22,633 bases of DNA. Source: a candidate division NC10 bacterium CSP1-5. Lineage in GTDB: Bacteria; Methylomirabilota; Methylomirabilia; Methylomirabilales; CSP1-5. This document shows, in pieces, positions 1 to 6,560 of this stretch; the stretch's first letter is position 1; each line of letters starts with the position of its first letter. A program made the translations under genes and the position numbers. The stretch spans positions 89,220 through 111,852 of the forward strand of contig LDXR01000010.1 of the NCBI GenBank assembly GCA_001443495.1, read 5' to 3'. The notes under the pieces were generated by a model. The model ran no database searches and was not told the origin of the DNA. It saw nothing but the letters and a program-made list of their open reading frames with translations.

Positions 1-605
1 TCCAGAAAGAAACCGGTCTTCTGTCCCGTGGCGATGTCCACCTGAAAGCGGAGGTCCGCTTCCTCGATGGCGACGACCGGGTCGAAGAGGTTTCCCAGAA
101 CGGCCTTCTCCAGGGGGAGACCTTCCAGCAGGCGGGAGGGCGCATCATTCCGGAGGAAGATCCCGCGGGGATGGAAAAGCTCTTGGATCACTGGCAGCAA
201 GACTCCACGGAGCCGCTCCATGCCGGCGGTCAGGATCTGCAGGACCACGACATCCCCGTAACGGTCGAGGAGGAGGCCGGGCAGGGCGTCCGCCTCCGCG
301 TATACCATGCGCACCGCCGTGGAGGGAATGGCGAGCCGCTGGCGGTAGGCCATGGCGTCCCCAATCCGCCGGCGAAAAAAGGGGGCATCGATCGGTTCCG
401 TCGCTCGGGTGAGCAGGCGTCCGAAGATCTGGGAATCTGGATTGACGTAGCCCCGGCCAAGAAAGCGGCGTCCGGCCCCGTAAACGTCGACGACGTCCCC
501 CTTCTCGGGCGCCCCTTCGGTTCCATCCACGTCCGCCCGGTAGATCCAAGGGTGCCCCGCGAGGACCCGGCGCTGCCCCCGGCGGCGGAGGAGGATGCTC
601 GCCAT
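1..605 (-). CDS. rlmI: RlmI-type 23S rRNA (cytosine) methyltransferase, N-terminal part
   Basis: The gene is cut by the left edge, so about 201 N-terminal residues are visible. It starts at ATG 605 (MASILLRRRGQRRVL). Residues 1 to about 70 look like a PUA RNA-binding domain, with the GHPWIYRADV segment at residues 17-26 typical of the family. A linker region with LPGLLLDRYGDVVVLQ follows, and the visible part ends in the GQKTGFF motif that opens the Rossmann methyltransferase domain. Family members (RlmI/YccW) use S-adenosylmethionine to make 5-methylcytosine in 23S rRNA in the cytoplasm. The catalytic cysteine and SAM-binding motifs lie outside the window, so activity and exact target (C1962 in E. 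coli) are inferred. A sigma-70 type promoter lies about 40 bases upstream. Confidence 0.88.
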   Translation of the reverse strand, partial: MASILLRRRGQRRVLAGHPWIYRADVDGTEGAPEKGDVVDVYGAGRRFLGRGYVNPDSQIFGRLLTRATEPIDAPFFRRRIGDAMAYRQRLAIPSTAVRMVYAEADALPGLLLDRYGDVVVLQILTAGMERLRGVLLPVIQELFHPRGIFLRNDAPSRLLEGLPLEKAVLGNLFDPVVAIEEADLRFQVDIATGQKTGFFL

Positions 606-641
606 GTTCGAGTCGCCTCGTGGCTCCGCGAAATTGCCACT

Positions 642-670
642 TATGTACTGTCGGCGAGGAAAAATTGCAA
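642..670 (-). promoter_or_regulatory. Sigma-70 type promoter for the rlmI-like gene
   Basis: On the minus strand TTGCAA (665-670) and TACATA (642-647) are separated by exactly 17 bases. The start codon at 605 is about 37 bases from the -10 box. The fit is moderate: the -10 box is not perfect. Confidence 0.45.
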
Positions 671-700
671 GGGAAAAAAGCGGGCCCGAACCGTGTGCTA

Positions 701-1648
701 TCACCGTTCCCCGATCAGTCCCCGCGCGACCTGGGCCTCCCGGGATCTGGGGTGTTGCGTGATCAACTTCTGAAGCCGGGCCGCTGCCTGACGGTTGTTC
801 CGGACCTGCCGGTACACGTGGGCGCTCTTCAGGAGGGCCCGGGGGACTTCGGGGCTCTGGGGATAGTCCTGGACGATGGTCTCGAACTGGAGGAGCGCGT
901 CTGTGTACTCTCGCCGGCTATACAGGGATTCTCCCAGCCAGTAGAGGGCCTTGGGCTTTTCAGCGCTGTCGGGCTGGGCGGCAAGGTATGTGCGGAGATG
1001 CCCGATCGCGGCGGGAAAGTCCCCCCGGATGTATTCATCGATCGCGACCTCGTAGACCTCCTTCAACCTCATCGTCTCCTCATGCTTCACCGGCGGGGAC
1101 TTGGGGGTGTGGGGCGTCTGTGCCCTGGCGGTGAGTCGAACCGAGGAGGGTTCCGAGTGCGCCCCCGGTTGCAGCGGTCCTGTCGTGGTCGGCGACTGGG
1201 CAGTGCCGTTGGAGGAGACGAGGGCCTGAGACGGTGGAGGGGAGGAGAGAGCAGCGGCCGTCTGATTGAGGAATTCGAGGCCGGTCGCCCTATCCCGCTC
1301 CGGAAGGGTATCGGCATTCACCGAAACCCTGGTCGCCTTCGGTGTAATGGGGGTTATGGTTACCTCGACTTCGTACTGGTTCGGGGCGGCGGAAAAAATT
1401 AGGTACTCATTTCCGTGGGGCCCTTCCTGCTTGATGGTGAGGGCCATTGCCTCGAGCGCTCGGCGGCAGGCCTCCTTGACCTCGGGCATTGGTGCGACAA
1501 AGGTGCGGTCGACGGTCTGACTTCTTACAAAGAACGTCCCGGCAAGAGCGCTGCCGGCCATCGACGTGGCGACTCCTATGGGGGCACAGCCGCTGAGTAG
1601 TACGGCGACAAGGCCGAGGCCGAGACCGGTTTGTGTGTCGCGTGTCAT
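701..1648 (-). CDS. Outer-membrane lipoprotein: DUF3568-like domain fused to YbgF/CpoB-type TPR domain
   Basis: This 315-residue protein has a lipoprotein signal peptide with lipobox LLSGC (Cys21). Residues about 35-125 resemble the DUF3568 family of small lipoproteins (FVRSQTVDRTFVAPMPEV, then alternating strands). Residues about 130-190 form a Pro/Ser/Thr-rich linker. Residues about 195-315 are three TPR-like repeats of the YbgF/CpoB C-terminal type (YWLGESLYSRREYTDAL, FETIVQDYPQSP). CpoB works with Tol-Pal in coordinating envelope constriction, but no tol genes are present, so that role is only a family hint. Start ATG 1648 follows GGAG at about 10 bases and a strong sigma-70 promoter. It reads away from cobB on the same strand, with 103 bases between them. 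The domain fusion is unusual; neither half predicts a substrate. Confidence 0.8.
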   Translation of the reverse strand: MTRDTQTGLGLGLVAVLLSGCAPIGVATSMAGSALAGTFFVRSQTVDRTFVAPMPEVKEACRRALEAMALTIKQEGPHGNEYLIFSAAPNQYEVEVTITPITPKATRVSVNADTLPERDRATGLEFLNQTAAALSSPPPSQALVSSNGTAQSPTTTGPLQPGAHSEPSSVRLTARAQTPHTPKSPPVKHEETMRLKEVYEVAIDEYIRGDFPAAIGHLRTYLAAQPDSAEKPKALYWLGESLYSRREYTDALLQFETIVQDYPQSPEVPRALLKSAHVYRQVRNNRQAAARLQKLITQHPRSREAQVARGLIGER

Positions 1649-1678
1649 GTAAAAGATCTCCGAGAGCCCGTCGCCGGA

Positions 1679-1707
1679 ATTAGAAAAGGAAAAGCCTTAT
1701 CTGTCAA
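1679..1707 (-). promoter_or_regulatory. Sigma-70 promoter for the DUF3568/TPR lipoprotein
   Basis: On the minus strand a perfect TTGACA (1702-1707) and TCTAAT (1679-1684) are separated by 17 bases. This places the start of transcription near 1672, about 24 bases before the ATG at 1648. It is AT-rich compared with its surroundings. Confidence 0.75.
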
Positions 1708-1736
1708 GTATTTTTTATGATCTTCTGATACTTGAC
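1703..1736. repeat. Perfect 9-bp inverted repeat overlapping the -35 box
   Basis: GTCAAGTAT (1703-1711) and ATACTTGAC (1728-1736) are perfect inverse copies separated by 16 bases. The right-hand part of the element on the minus strand contains the TTGACA -35 hexamer. It could be a regulator operator. It could also be a hairpin at the 3' end of the cobB transcript, but no U-run follows the stem, so an intrinsic terminator is unlikely. Confidence 0.5.
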
Positions 1737-1751
1737 TTTAACGGTCTCTGC

Positions 1752-2489
1752 CTAGCCCATTGTCAGAATGGAGAGAACCTGGGGGAGGAGTATCCCGGCC
1801 TGGCCTTGTAAATAACTGTCAACAAAGGGGGTAATTGGGGTTGAGGTGGGGTTGATCTCCACGACGAATGCCCCGCGCTCCCTCGCCAAGATAGGAAGCG
1901 AGGCGGCCGGCTGAACGAGGGCCGAAGTCCCGACCGTGAGGAAGACATCGGCCGACTCCACCGTGGCAAAGGCCTGGACCTGTGTTTCAACCGAGAGGGG
2001 TTCACCGAACCAGACCACATCGGGACGAAGAAGACTTCCACAGCCGCAGCGTGGCGGGATGATCGGCAAAGGGACTTCGCGGTTTTCGCGAACGGTTCTT
2101 TCCGCCTGGCAGCGGACTCGCCAGATACATCCGTGCAGCTCGATCAGTCGCTGGCTCCCTGCGAGGCCGTGCAGGCCGTCGATATTCTGGGTCACCAGCG
2201 TGAACTCGGGAACGATCCGCTCGATCTGAACCAGGGCGTGGTGGGCAGGGTTTGGCGACGCCTGGGCGATTTTCTGGCGCCGCCAGTCATACCACTGCCA
2301 GACGAGTGTCGGGTCGCGCTGGAAGGCCTCAGGAGTGGCGAGGTCTTCGGGCTTATACTGTTGCCAAAGACCTTCGGGACCGCGAAAGGTGGGGATGCCG
2401 CTCTCCGCCGAGACCCCCGCTCCCGTGAGGACGACGACCGACCTCGCCCGCTTCAGCCGTTCGCCTATCGCAACCGTGGCCGAATCCAC
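1752..2489 (-). CDS. cobB: SIR2-family NAD-dependent protein deacylase (class III-like)
   Basis: The 245-residue protein is a complete small sirtuin. It shows the NAD-binding GAGVSAESGIPTFRG (residues 23-37), TQNIDGLH (100-107), catalytic His in ELHG (His119), and VGTSALVQPA near the end. It removes acyl groups from lysines, using NAD and giving nicotinamide and O-acyl-ADP-ribose. Tyr67 and Arg70 form the Y-x-x-R pair that in SIRT5/CobB-type enzymes binds succinyl or malonyl groups, so desuccinylase activity is a fair inference. Zinc-site cysteines are present but oddly spaced (Cys121, 127, 148, 150) rather than two clean C-x2-C pairs. The start is GTG 2489, the first start after an in-frame stop. 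A GAGGA lies almost against it, so translation initiation may be weak. Confidence 0.93.
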   Translation of the reverse strand: MDSATVAIGERLKRARSVVVLTGAGVSAESGIPTFRGPEGLWQQYKPEDLATPEAFQRDPTLVWQWYDWRRQKIAQASPNPAHHALVQIERIVPEFTLVTQNIDGLHGLAGSQRLIELHGCIWRVRCQAERTVRENREVPLPIIPPRCGCGSLLRPDVVWFGEPLSVETQVQAFATVESADVFLTVGTSALVQPAASLPILARERGAFVVEINPTSTPITPFVDSYLQGQAGILLPQVLSILTMG

Positions 2490-2552
2490 TCCTCAGCCTG
2501 TTGCTGCCGCACTGGAAAGAGAAGGTCTACGTCAGAGTGCCGTCGGCATGAA

Positions 2553-2561
2553 ATTGTACCA
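2553..2561 (-). promoter_or_regulatory. Extended -10 promoter candidate for cobB
   Basis: On the minus strand TGG-TACAAT (TACAAT at 2553-2558, TG one base upstream) matches an extended -10 element about 60 bases before the GTG start. No good -35 box is seen, so this is a weak call. Confidence 0.3.
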
Positions 2562-2614
2562 CGGAAGCACCGCCGCGTCGGGGCGAATTGCACCCCACTG
2601 GGGCGTCCAGACAC

Positions 2615-2631
2615 AAGGCATGAAATTTGCA
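2615..2631 (+). promoter_or_regulatory. Sigma-54 (-24/-12) promoter candidate upstream of the bactofilins
   Basis: AAGGCATGAAATTTGCA has GG at 2617-2618 and GC at 2629-2630 with exactly 10 bases between, as required for RpoN promoters. GGCA and TTTGCA match the two consensus blocks. The predicted start is near 2642, giving a leader of about 126 bases to the ATG at 2768. A related but incomplete copy, GGCATGAAATTGTACC, occurs about 70 bases upstream. Confidence 0.5.
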
Positions 2632-2767
2632 ACCCCAATCAACGCTTTTCCGGGGATCATCAGTTTCGTCTTCGGTGTGCTTGCCCGCGACAGATGGAGA
2701 TCGACGGCATACGGGTGTTCCGTACAAAAGGGTTCCCATTGGACCCGCCGAGAAGGAGGAGAACACA

Positions 2768-3226
2768 ATGTTGAGACGTACCAATTCCCCTGCCCCGAAA
2801 CAGGATCCTTCCGAGCTCCAGGGCAACGGTAACCAGTCGTCCTTGTCCGCTCTCCTGACCGTCATGGGCGGTGACGCGAGACTCGAGGGAAAGTTCGACA
2901 TCACCGACTCGATCGAGATCGAGTGCAAGGTCGGCGGCGAGTTGAAAGTGGGCGGGAAACTCGTCATCGGCGAGCGAGGCTCCGTGCATGCCGACGTGCG
3001 GACCGTGGACGCCATCATTCACGGCGAGTACGAGGGAAACATGGTGGCGACGGGGAGCGTAGAAATCTCTCCCAGCGGACGGGTGGACGGCAACATCGAG
3101 ACCAATTCCCTCGTGATCTCCAAGGGTGGCTTCTTCAACGGCAACGTCGTCAAGCTCAAGGAGACCGAGGAGGGTAAGCCTGCAATCCACCTGGTGAAGG
3201 AGAAAGCGCTCGCCCAGGCCAAGTAG
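2768..3226 (+). CDS. Bactofilin (polymer-forming cytoskeletal protein) 1
   Basis: The gene encodes 152 residues and starts at ATG 2768 behind an excellent GAAGGAGGAG ribosome site. The first 30 or so residues are polar and disordered (RTNSPAPKQDPSELQ). Residues about 35-135 are the bactofilin right-handed beta-helix, seen as short repeating strands (ARLEGKFDITDSIEIE, GELKVGGKLVIGERG, SVEISPSGRVDGNIE). A charged tail ends with EKALAQAK. Bactofilins polymerise without nucleotide into filaments on the inner membrane and recruit cell-wall enzymes. It is followed 24 bases later by a second bactofilin and then an M23 peptidase, the usual partner class, which suggests a cell-shape or local wall-remodelling function. 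A sigma-54-like promoter lies upstream. Confidence 0.92.
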   Translation: MLRRTNSPAPKQDPSELQGNGNQSSLSALLTVMGGDARLEGKFDITDSIEIECKVGGELKVGGKLVIGERGSVHADVRTVDAIIHGEYEGNMVATGSVEISPSGRVDGNIETNSLVISKGGFFNGNVVKLKETEEGKPAIHLVKEKALAQAK

Positions 3227-3250
3227 CGAGCGCTCCTCGGGGGGTTTACC

Positions 3251-3691
3251 ATGTGGTGGAACTCCACCAATAAGCCGTCGGCGAAGAACACAGGCATCAT
3301 GGCCTTCATTGATGAAGGCTCCGAGATCGAGGGGAAGTACAGCTTTACCGGCACCGGCACCGTCCTCCTGAACGGCAGGTTCCATGGTGAGATCGTGACC
3401 ACGGACGCCCTCGTCGTGGGGGAGAAGGCTATGGTCAACGCCACGATCCAGGCGGAATCGGTGGTGATCATGGGTGAGGTGGTGGGCAACGTCCGCGCCA
3501 GCTCGCGGATACAGCTCAAGGGGGCTGCCCGTGTCTTCGGGAACCTCGAGGCCCCTGTGGTGATCCTCGAGGAGGGTGTCCTGTTCGAAGGGCAGTGCCG
3601 GATGCCCGGGGCAAGGCCCGATGAGCCGGTTCACAGTCCCGGTGCAGTGGAAGCGATCCTGACCCGCCATCCGCAGTCTGACCATGATTAA
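3251..3691 (+). CDS. Bactofilin 2
   Basis: This is a second 146-residue bactofilin, paralogous to its neighbour but clearly diverged. The core at residues about 17-120 has the beta-helix pattern (IDEGSEIEGKYSFTGTGT, NGRFHGEIVTTDALVVGE, VVGNVRASSRIQLKGAAR). The short N-terminus (MWWNSTNKPSAKNTG) and the C-terminal tail (GARPDEPVHSPGAVEAI) are polar. Start ATG 3251 is preceded by a G-run (GGGGGG) rather than a canonical site, so it may depend on translation of the upstream gene 24 bases away. The stop at 3691 overlaps the ribosome site of the M23 peptidase. Tandem bactofilins often co-assemble or serve different sites. Confidence 0.92.
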   Translation: MWWNSTNKPSAKNTGIMAFIDEGSEIEGKYSFTGTGTVLLNGRFHGEIVTTDALVVGEKAMVNATIQAESVVIMGEVVGNVRASSRIQLKGAARVFGNLEAPVVILEEGVLFEGQCRMPGARPDEPVHSPGAVEAILTRHPQSDHD

Positions 3692-3699
3692 GGAGGCGA

Positions 3700-4638
3700 A
3701 TGCCCCGCAACGGCTATACCCTCGTACTCCTCACCGGCAACACCCCCCGCGGTCGGCAGTTTCACCTGACCGATCTCGGGTTCCGGGGTGCTCTCCTCGG
3801 CGGGCTCCTCACCGTCCTGGCCCTGGGCTACCTCGGCTATCACTTCCTCGTCTTCCAGGTCGACTATAGTGAGCTGGCCCACCTGCGCGAGACGGTCCAG
3901 AGCCAGGAGGAAATGGCGGCCCAGCTCCAGACCCTCGCCCAGGAGTTAAACCGCCTCCGGTCCTTCGACACCCAGATCCGCCGCCTCGCCGGCATGGAGG
4001 CGGGCCCGACCCCCCAGGGGGCGCCCCCCCGCGCGGTGGGGGGCGGGACCCTCGAGCTCGCCAAGGCCCTCAAAGAAGGAGAGCAGGCGAGCCAGACCCA
4101 GCTCCTCGCCCGGCTCTACCAGGATCTCGAGCGGCTGGAGCGGGAGATGGCGCTCCGGGCCGAGAGCCTGCAGGCGGTGACCGAGTACCTCACGAAACAG
4201 AAAGACCGCCTCGCCGCCACCCCGGCGCTGTGGCCCACCGAGGGCTACGTCGCCTCCCGCTTCGGCCCCCGGACGTCCCCCTTCACCGGCCAGCCCCAGC
4301 AGCACACCGGCATCGATATCGCCGCCCCCTCCGGCACCCCCATCCGCGCCCCGGCCGATGGGGTGGTGACCTTCGCCGGCACCCTCCCGGGCTACGGCCA
4401 CGCCGTCGTGCTCACCCACGGCTTCGGCTTCAAGACCTTCTATGGCCACAACCAGCGGAACCAGGTCAGCAAGGGCCAGACGGTCAAGCGCGGCCAGGTC
4501 ATCGCCCTCGTCGGCAACACCGGCTACAGCACCGGCGCCCACCTCCACTATGAAGTCCTCCTCAACGACCAGCCCCACGACCCCCTGAAGTACATCGTCG
4601 ATGAGGGGCAGCGGGCGCAGGCGCTGCGGGGAAGATAG
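3700..4638 (+). CDS. Membrane-anchored M23 family metallopeptidase (LmdC-like)
   Basis: The 312-residue protein has a short cytoplasmic start, one transmembrane segment (about residues 28-50, GALLGGLLTVLALGYLGYHF), and a long coiled coil (about 55-165, many LRETVQSQEEMAAQLQ-type heptads). The C-terminal LytM/M23 domain spans about 180-300. The zinc motif is complete: HTGIDIA near residue 202 (His and Asp) and HLHYEV near 281, with the YGHN histidine near 248. M23 enzymes cut peptidoglycan cross-bridges in the periplasm. With two bactofilins immediately upstream (8-base gap, AAGGAGG ribosome site inside the previous gene's end), the best reading is a bactofilin-guided wall hydrolase, as described for BacA/LmdC and the CcmA/Csd systems. 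The lack of change at the zinc ligands argues for an active enzyme. Confidence 0.93.
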   Translation: MPRNGYTLVLLTGNTPRGRQFHLTDLGFRGALLGGLLTVLALGYLGYHFLVFQVDYSELAHLRETVQSQEEMAAQLQTLAQELNRLRSFDTQIRRLAGMEAGPTPQGAPPRAVGGGTLELAKALKEGEQASQTQLLARLYQDLERLEREMALRAESLQAVTEYLTKQKDRLAATPALWPTEGYVASRFGPRTSPFTGQPQQHTGIDIAAPSGTPIRAPADGVVTFAGTLPGYGHAVVLTHGFGFKTFYGHNQRNQVSKGQTVKRGQVIALVGNTGYSTGAHLHYEVLLNDQPHDPLKYIVDEGQRAQALRGR

Positions 4639-4739
4639 CCGCTGTCGCCCGAGCCGAAATGGCGCACAAGACCCGTGCCCGGGTGAGACAGAACTAGGCA
4701 TCTCCCCGGAAAATGTGGGCTCTGGCTGGCCTCTTCACA

Positions 4740-4755
4740 TGGCACACAAGTTGCA
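4740..4755 (+). promoter_or_regulatory. Sigma-54 (-24/-12) promoter upstream of mlaC
   Basis: TGGCACACAAGTTGCA is an almost exact match to the RpoN consensus TGGCAC-N5-TTGCA, with GG (4741-4742) and GC (4753-4754) exactly 10 bases apart. The predicted start is near 4766, 53 bases upstream of the ATG at 4819. The surrounding 180-base spacer (4639-4818) holds no gene. Confidence 0.72.
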
Positions 4756-4818
4756 ACCATCTCCTCGTGTAATGACTCCTGTTTCCACAGAAACTCGCTC
4801 GATTCGGAGGTACGATCC

Positions 4819-5439
4819 ATGCAGGCCAGCCCTATGACTCGTACGGTGGTCAGCCTCATCTCTTTCCTGCTCGTCCCCAGCATGGCGCTTGCGGGTTCCC
4901 CGACGGACTGGATCCGAGGCACTCTTGGTGATGTCAGAAGCACCCTGGCGGAGCACAGTGCGGACGGAGAGGTCTCTGGGGAAGAGCTGACCGAGATGTC
5001 CCGCCTCATCAACGAGCGCTTTGACTTCCCGGAGATGGCCCGACTGGCGTTAGGCCACCATTGGCAGCAACGCTCGCCGCAAGAGCGGAAGGAGTTCACC
5101 ACGCTTTTCCAGAGGCTCCTCGCGCGATCCCACTTCATGAAGATCCCGACCAAGGCCAAGGCGGAGCAGCGCTATGTCGGAGAGCGGATCGAGGGGGATC
5201 GGGCCGTCGTCCAGGCGGTGGTGATGTCCGAGGACAATGAAATCCCGATCGATTACGCCCTCGTTCGGAACAACGGGAGCTGGAAAATCTACGACCTGGG
5301 GATCGACGGCATGCGACTCTCCGAGATCTACCGGTCGCAATTCAACAAGGTCATCAGCACCGGCTCCTACGACGATCTCGTCCGGCGGATGCACATCAAA
5401 CTTCAAGAGGTCAGCTTCGAGGCTGGGGCCGAGAAGTAG
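4819..5439 (+). CDS. mlaC: MlaC/Ttg2D-type periplasmic phospholipid-binding protein
   Basis: The 206-residue protein has a cleavable signal peptide (hydrophobic SLISFLLVPSMALAG) and then a single MlaC-like domain. Typical segments are MSRLINERFDFPEMARLALG, HWQQRSPQERKEFTTLFQRL and the closing VRNNGSWKIYDLGIDGMRLS. MlaC shuttles phospholipid between an outer-membrane complex and the inner-membrane MlaFEDB transporter, but none of those genes is beside it. It is therefore an orphan copy and could bind another lipid or hopanoid. Start ATG 4819 has GGAGGT about 8 bases upstream; ATG 4834 is a less well-placed alternative. The near-perfect sigma-54 promoter upstream suggests activator-dependent control. 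Confidence 0.87.
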   Translation: MQASPMTRTVVSLISFLLVPSMALAGSPTDWIRGTLGDVRSTLAEHSADGEVSGEELTEMSRLINERFDFPEMARLALGHHWQQRSPQERKEFTTLFQRLLARSHFMKIPTKAKAEQRYVGERIEGDRAVVQAVVMSEDNEIPIDYALVRNNGSWKIYDLGIDGMRLSEIYRSQFNKVISTGSYDDLVRRMHIKLQEVSFEAGAEK

Positions 5440-5483
5440 ACACTCACCTCTGCTGCTCTACCGTTCATGGGGCTCTCCACGCT

Positions 5484-5500
5484 GCGGGAATCCATCCCGC
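5484..5500 (+). other. Stem-loop downstream of mlaC
   Basis: GCGGGA (5484-5489) and TCCCGC (5495-5500) form a perfect 6-bp stem with a 5-base loop. No T-run follows, so it is not a clear intrinsic terminator, but it may protect the 3' end or act with Rho. A second hairpin, CGGGC-AAC-GCCCG, lies at 5577-5589 just beyond the 3' end of the convergent minus-strand gene. Confidence 0.3.
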
Positions 5501-5597
5501 GTCGCTGTGTCCATACATGAGACGCAGGCGCAGCGATGCTTTTCCGACACGGATCTTTTCGGTATAATGCCTTACCGGGCAACGCCCGTCGCCATGA

Positions 5598-5840
5598 TCA
5601 CTCCTCGTCGTTCAGCCGGTCGCGGAGCGAGAGATCGCTATGCTCTTCCGGCTCGTCGGGAGGGTAGGCGCGACGGAAGTTGGTGGCGAGCAGCCAGACG
5701 AGGAGCCCGACCATGTTTGCGCCGAAGAAGAGACCCAGGGCCGTCTTCGCCTGGCCGTGGATCAAAAAGAGTAAGGCCAGGGCCAAGAGGGCGATCATCA
5801 CCGTCCCTCCCCAGACCCAGACCGCGCCGTGCAGCGTCAT
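5598..5840 (-). CDS. Small two-helix membrane protein of unknown function
   Basis: The gene encodes 80 residues with two likely transmembrane helices (about residues 11-28, GGTVMIALLALALLFLI; about 34-53, ALGLFFGANMVGLLVWLLA) and an acidic cytoplasmic tail (PPDEPEEHSDLSLRDRLNDEE). I do not recognise a named family. A good GGGGAGG ribosome site 3 bases before ATG 5840 and coding-type composition support it as real. It is divergent from the arginine decarboxylase gene and convergent with mlaC, so it is probably a single-gene unit. Confidence 0.6.
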   Translation of the reverse strand: MTLHGAVWVWGGTVMIALLALALLFLIHGQAKTALGLFFGANMVGLLVWLLATNFRRAYPPDEPEEHSDLSLRDRLNDEE

Positions 5841-5917
5841 GGCCTCCCCAGTCGGTGTGCGCTGTGCGCATTGTATGGCCCTGGGCCTTCGGGATGCAAG
5901 CGTTCTGCAGAATCTCC

Positions 5918-5946
5918 TTGCGGGAGTGTGCCATATCTGTTATACA
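5918..5946 (+). promoter_or_regulatory. Sigma-70 promoter for the polyamine cluster
   Basis: TTGCGG (5918-5923) and TATACA (5941-5946) are separated by 17 bases. Transcription would begin near 5953, with GGAGGA at 5981-5986 and the ATG at 5991, an economical leader. A separate TATAAT at 5563-5568 lacks a convincing -35 box. Confidence 0.55.
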
Positions 5947-5990
5947 TCCCCCGTTTATCGCGGAGCGCGCCGCGCGAGAGGGAGGAAGCG

Positions 5991-6449
5991 ATGCTGGTGA
6001 CGCCGGTGAGCTACACGCTAGCCGTGGGGGCGGCTGAGGGTCTGACACCCCTGAACGCCTTCGATAATGCCTTGCTGGCTGCGGGGATCGGTAACGTGAA
6101 TCTCGTGAGGGTCAGCAGCATCTTGCCCCCGGGTGCCACGCATGTGGAGGCTCTTCAGATCCCGCCAGGGTCGCTGGTGCCGACGGCCTACTGCACGTGC
6201 ACCTCTGCCGTCCCCGGCGAGCGGATCACAGCGGCGGTTGCAGTCGGGCTCTCTCGCGACAGCTTCGGCGTGATCATGGAGTACGAAGGAACGGGGAAGC
6301 GTGAAGAGGCTGAGGCCGAGGTGGCCCGCATGCTCGAGGCGGCGTTCGAGCGACGGAACATGAAGCTGCATCAAGTCAGGATTCGGGGGGTCGATCATCA
6401 GGTGAAGACCCTCGGATCGGTGGTCGCGGCTGCGGTCCTCTGGTACTAG
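5991..6449 (+). CDS. pdaD: Pyruvoyl-dependent arginine decarboxylase
   Basis: The 152-residue proenzyme converts arginine to agmatine and CO2, the first step of the agmatine route to polyamines. It belongs to the PvlArgDC family: the self-cleavage site is LVRVSSILPPG, with cleavage between Ser42 and Ser43 making the N-terminal beta chain and the alpha chain capped by pyruvate. Other family segments are GLTPLNAFDNALLAAGIGN and a C-terminal domain with FGVIMEYEG. Its length matches the archaeal and bacterial enzymes. Start ATG 5991 follows GGAGGAAGCG. It sits 129 bases upstream of speE, with speB overlapping speE, so the three genes form one pathway unit. This family is common in archaea and scattered in bacteria, so its presence may reflect ancient transfer. 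Confidence 0.95.
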   Translation: MLVTPVSYTLAVGAAEGLTPLNAFDNALLAAGIGNVNLVRVSSILPPGATHVEALQIPPGSLVPTAYCTCTSAVPGERITAAVAVGLSRDSFGVIMEYEGTGKREEAEAEVARMLEAAFERRNMKLHQVRIRGVDHQVKTLGSVVAAAVLWY

Positions 6450-6452
6450 GGG

Positions 6453-6556
6453 TGGTGATTGGTGGCGAGTGATTGGTGATTAGTGACCAGTGAATGGGGA
6501 TTTGTCATTCTTTCCTTCGTCTTACTAATCACCAACCACCAACCACTCATCACTTG
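6453..6556. repeat. Period-7 repeat arrays in inverted orientation in the pdaD-speE spacer
   Basis: From 6453 to 6508 the sequence reads as consecutive heptamers (TGGTGAT, TGGTGGC, GAGTGAT, TGGTGAT, TAGTGAC, CAGTGAA, TGGGGAT, TTGTCAT). From 6522 to 6556 the opposite orientation appears (TTACTAA, TCACCAA, CCACCAA, CCACTCA, TCACTTG). TTGGTGATTAGT (6473-6484) and ACTAATCACCAA (6524-6535) are a perfect 12-bp inverted pair. The arrays can therefore fold into a long imperfect hairpin in the transcript. Confidence 0.75.
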
Positions 6557-6560
6557 GGCG

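Noticed and set aside
671-700. Terminator after the lipoprotein gene (CGGGCCCG followed by a T-run on the minus strand)
   Set aside because: The palindrome has no loop room and only short pairing, so a stable terminator stem is not supported.
5563-5568. TATAAT on the plus strand as a promoter
   Set aside because: No acceptable -35 box at 16-18 bases, and it would transcribe the antisense strand of the small membrane gene; a better promoter exists at 5918-5946.
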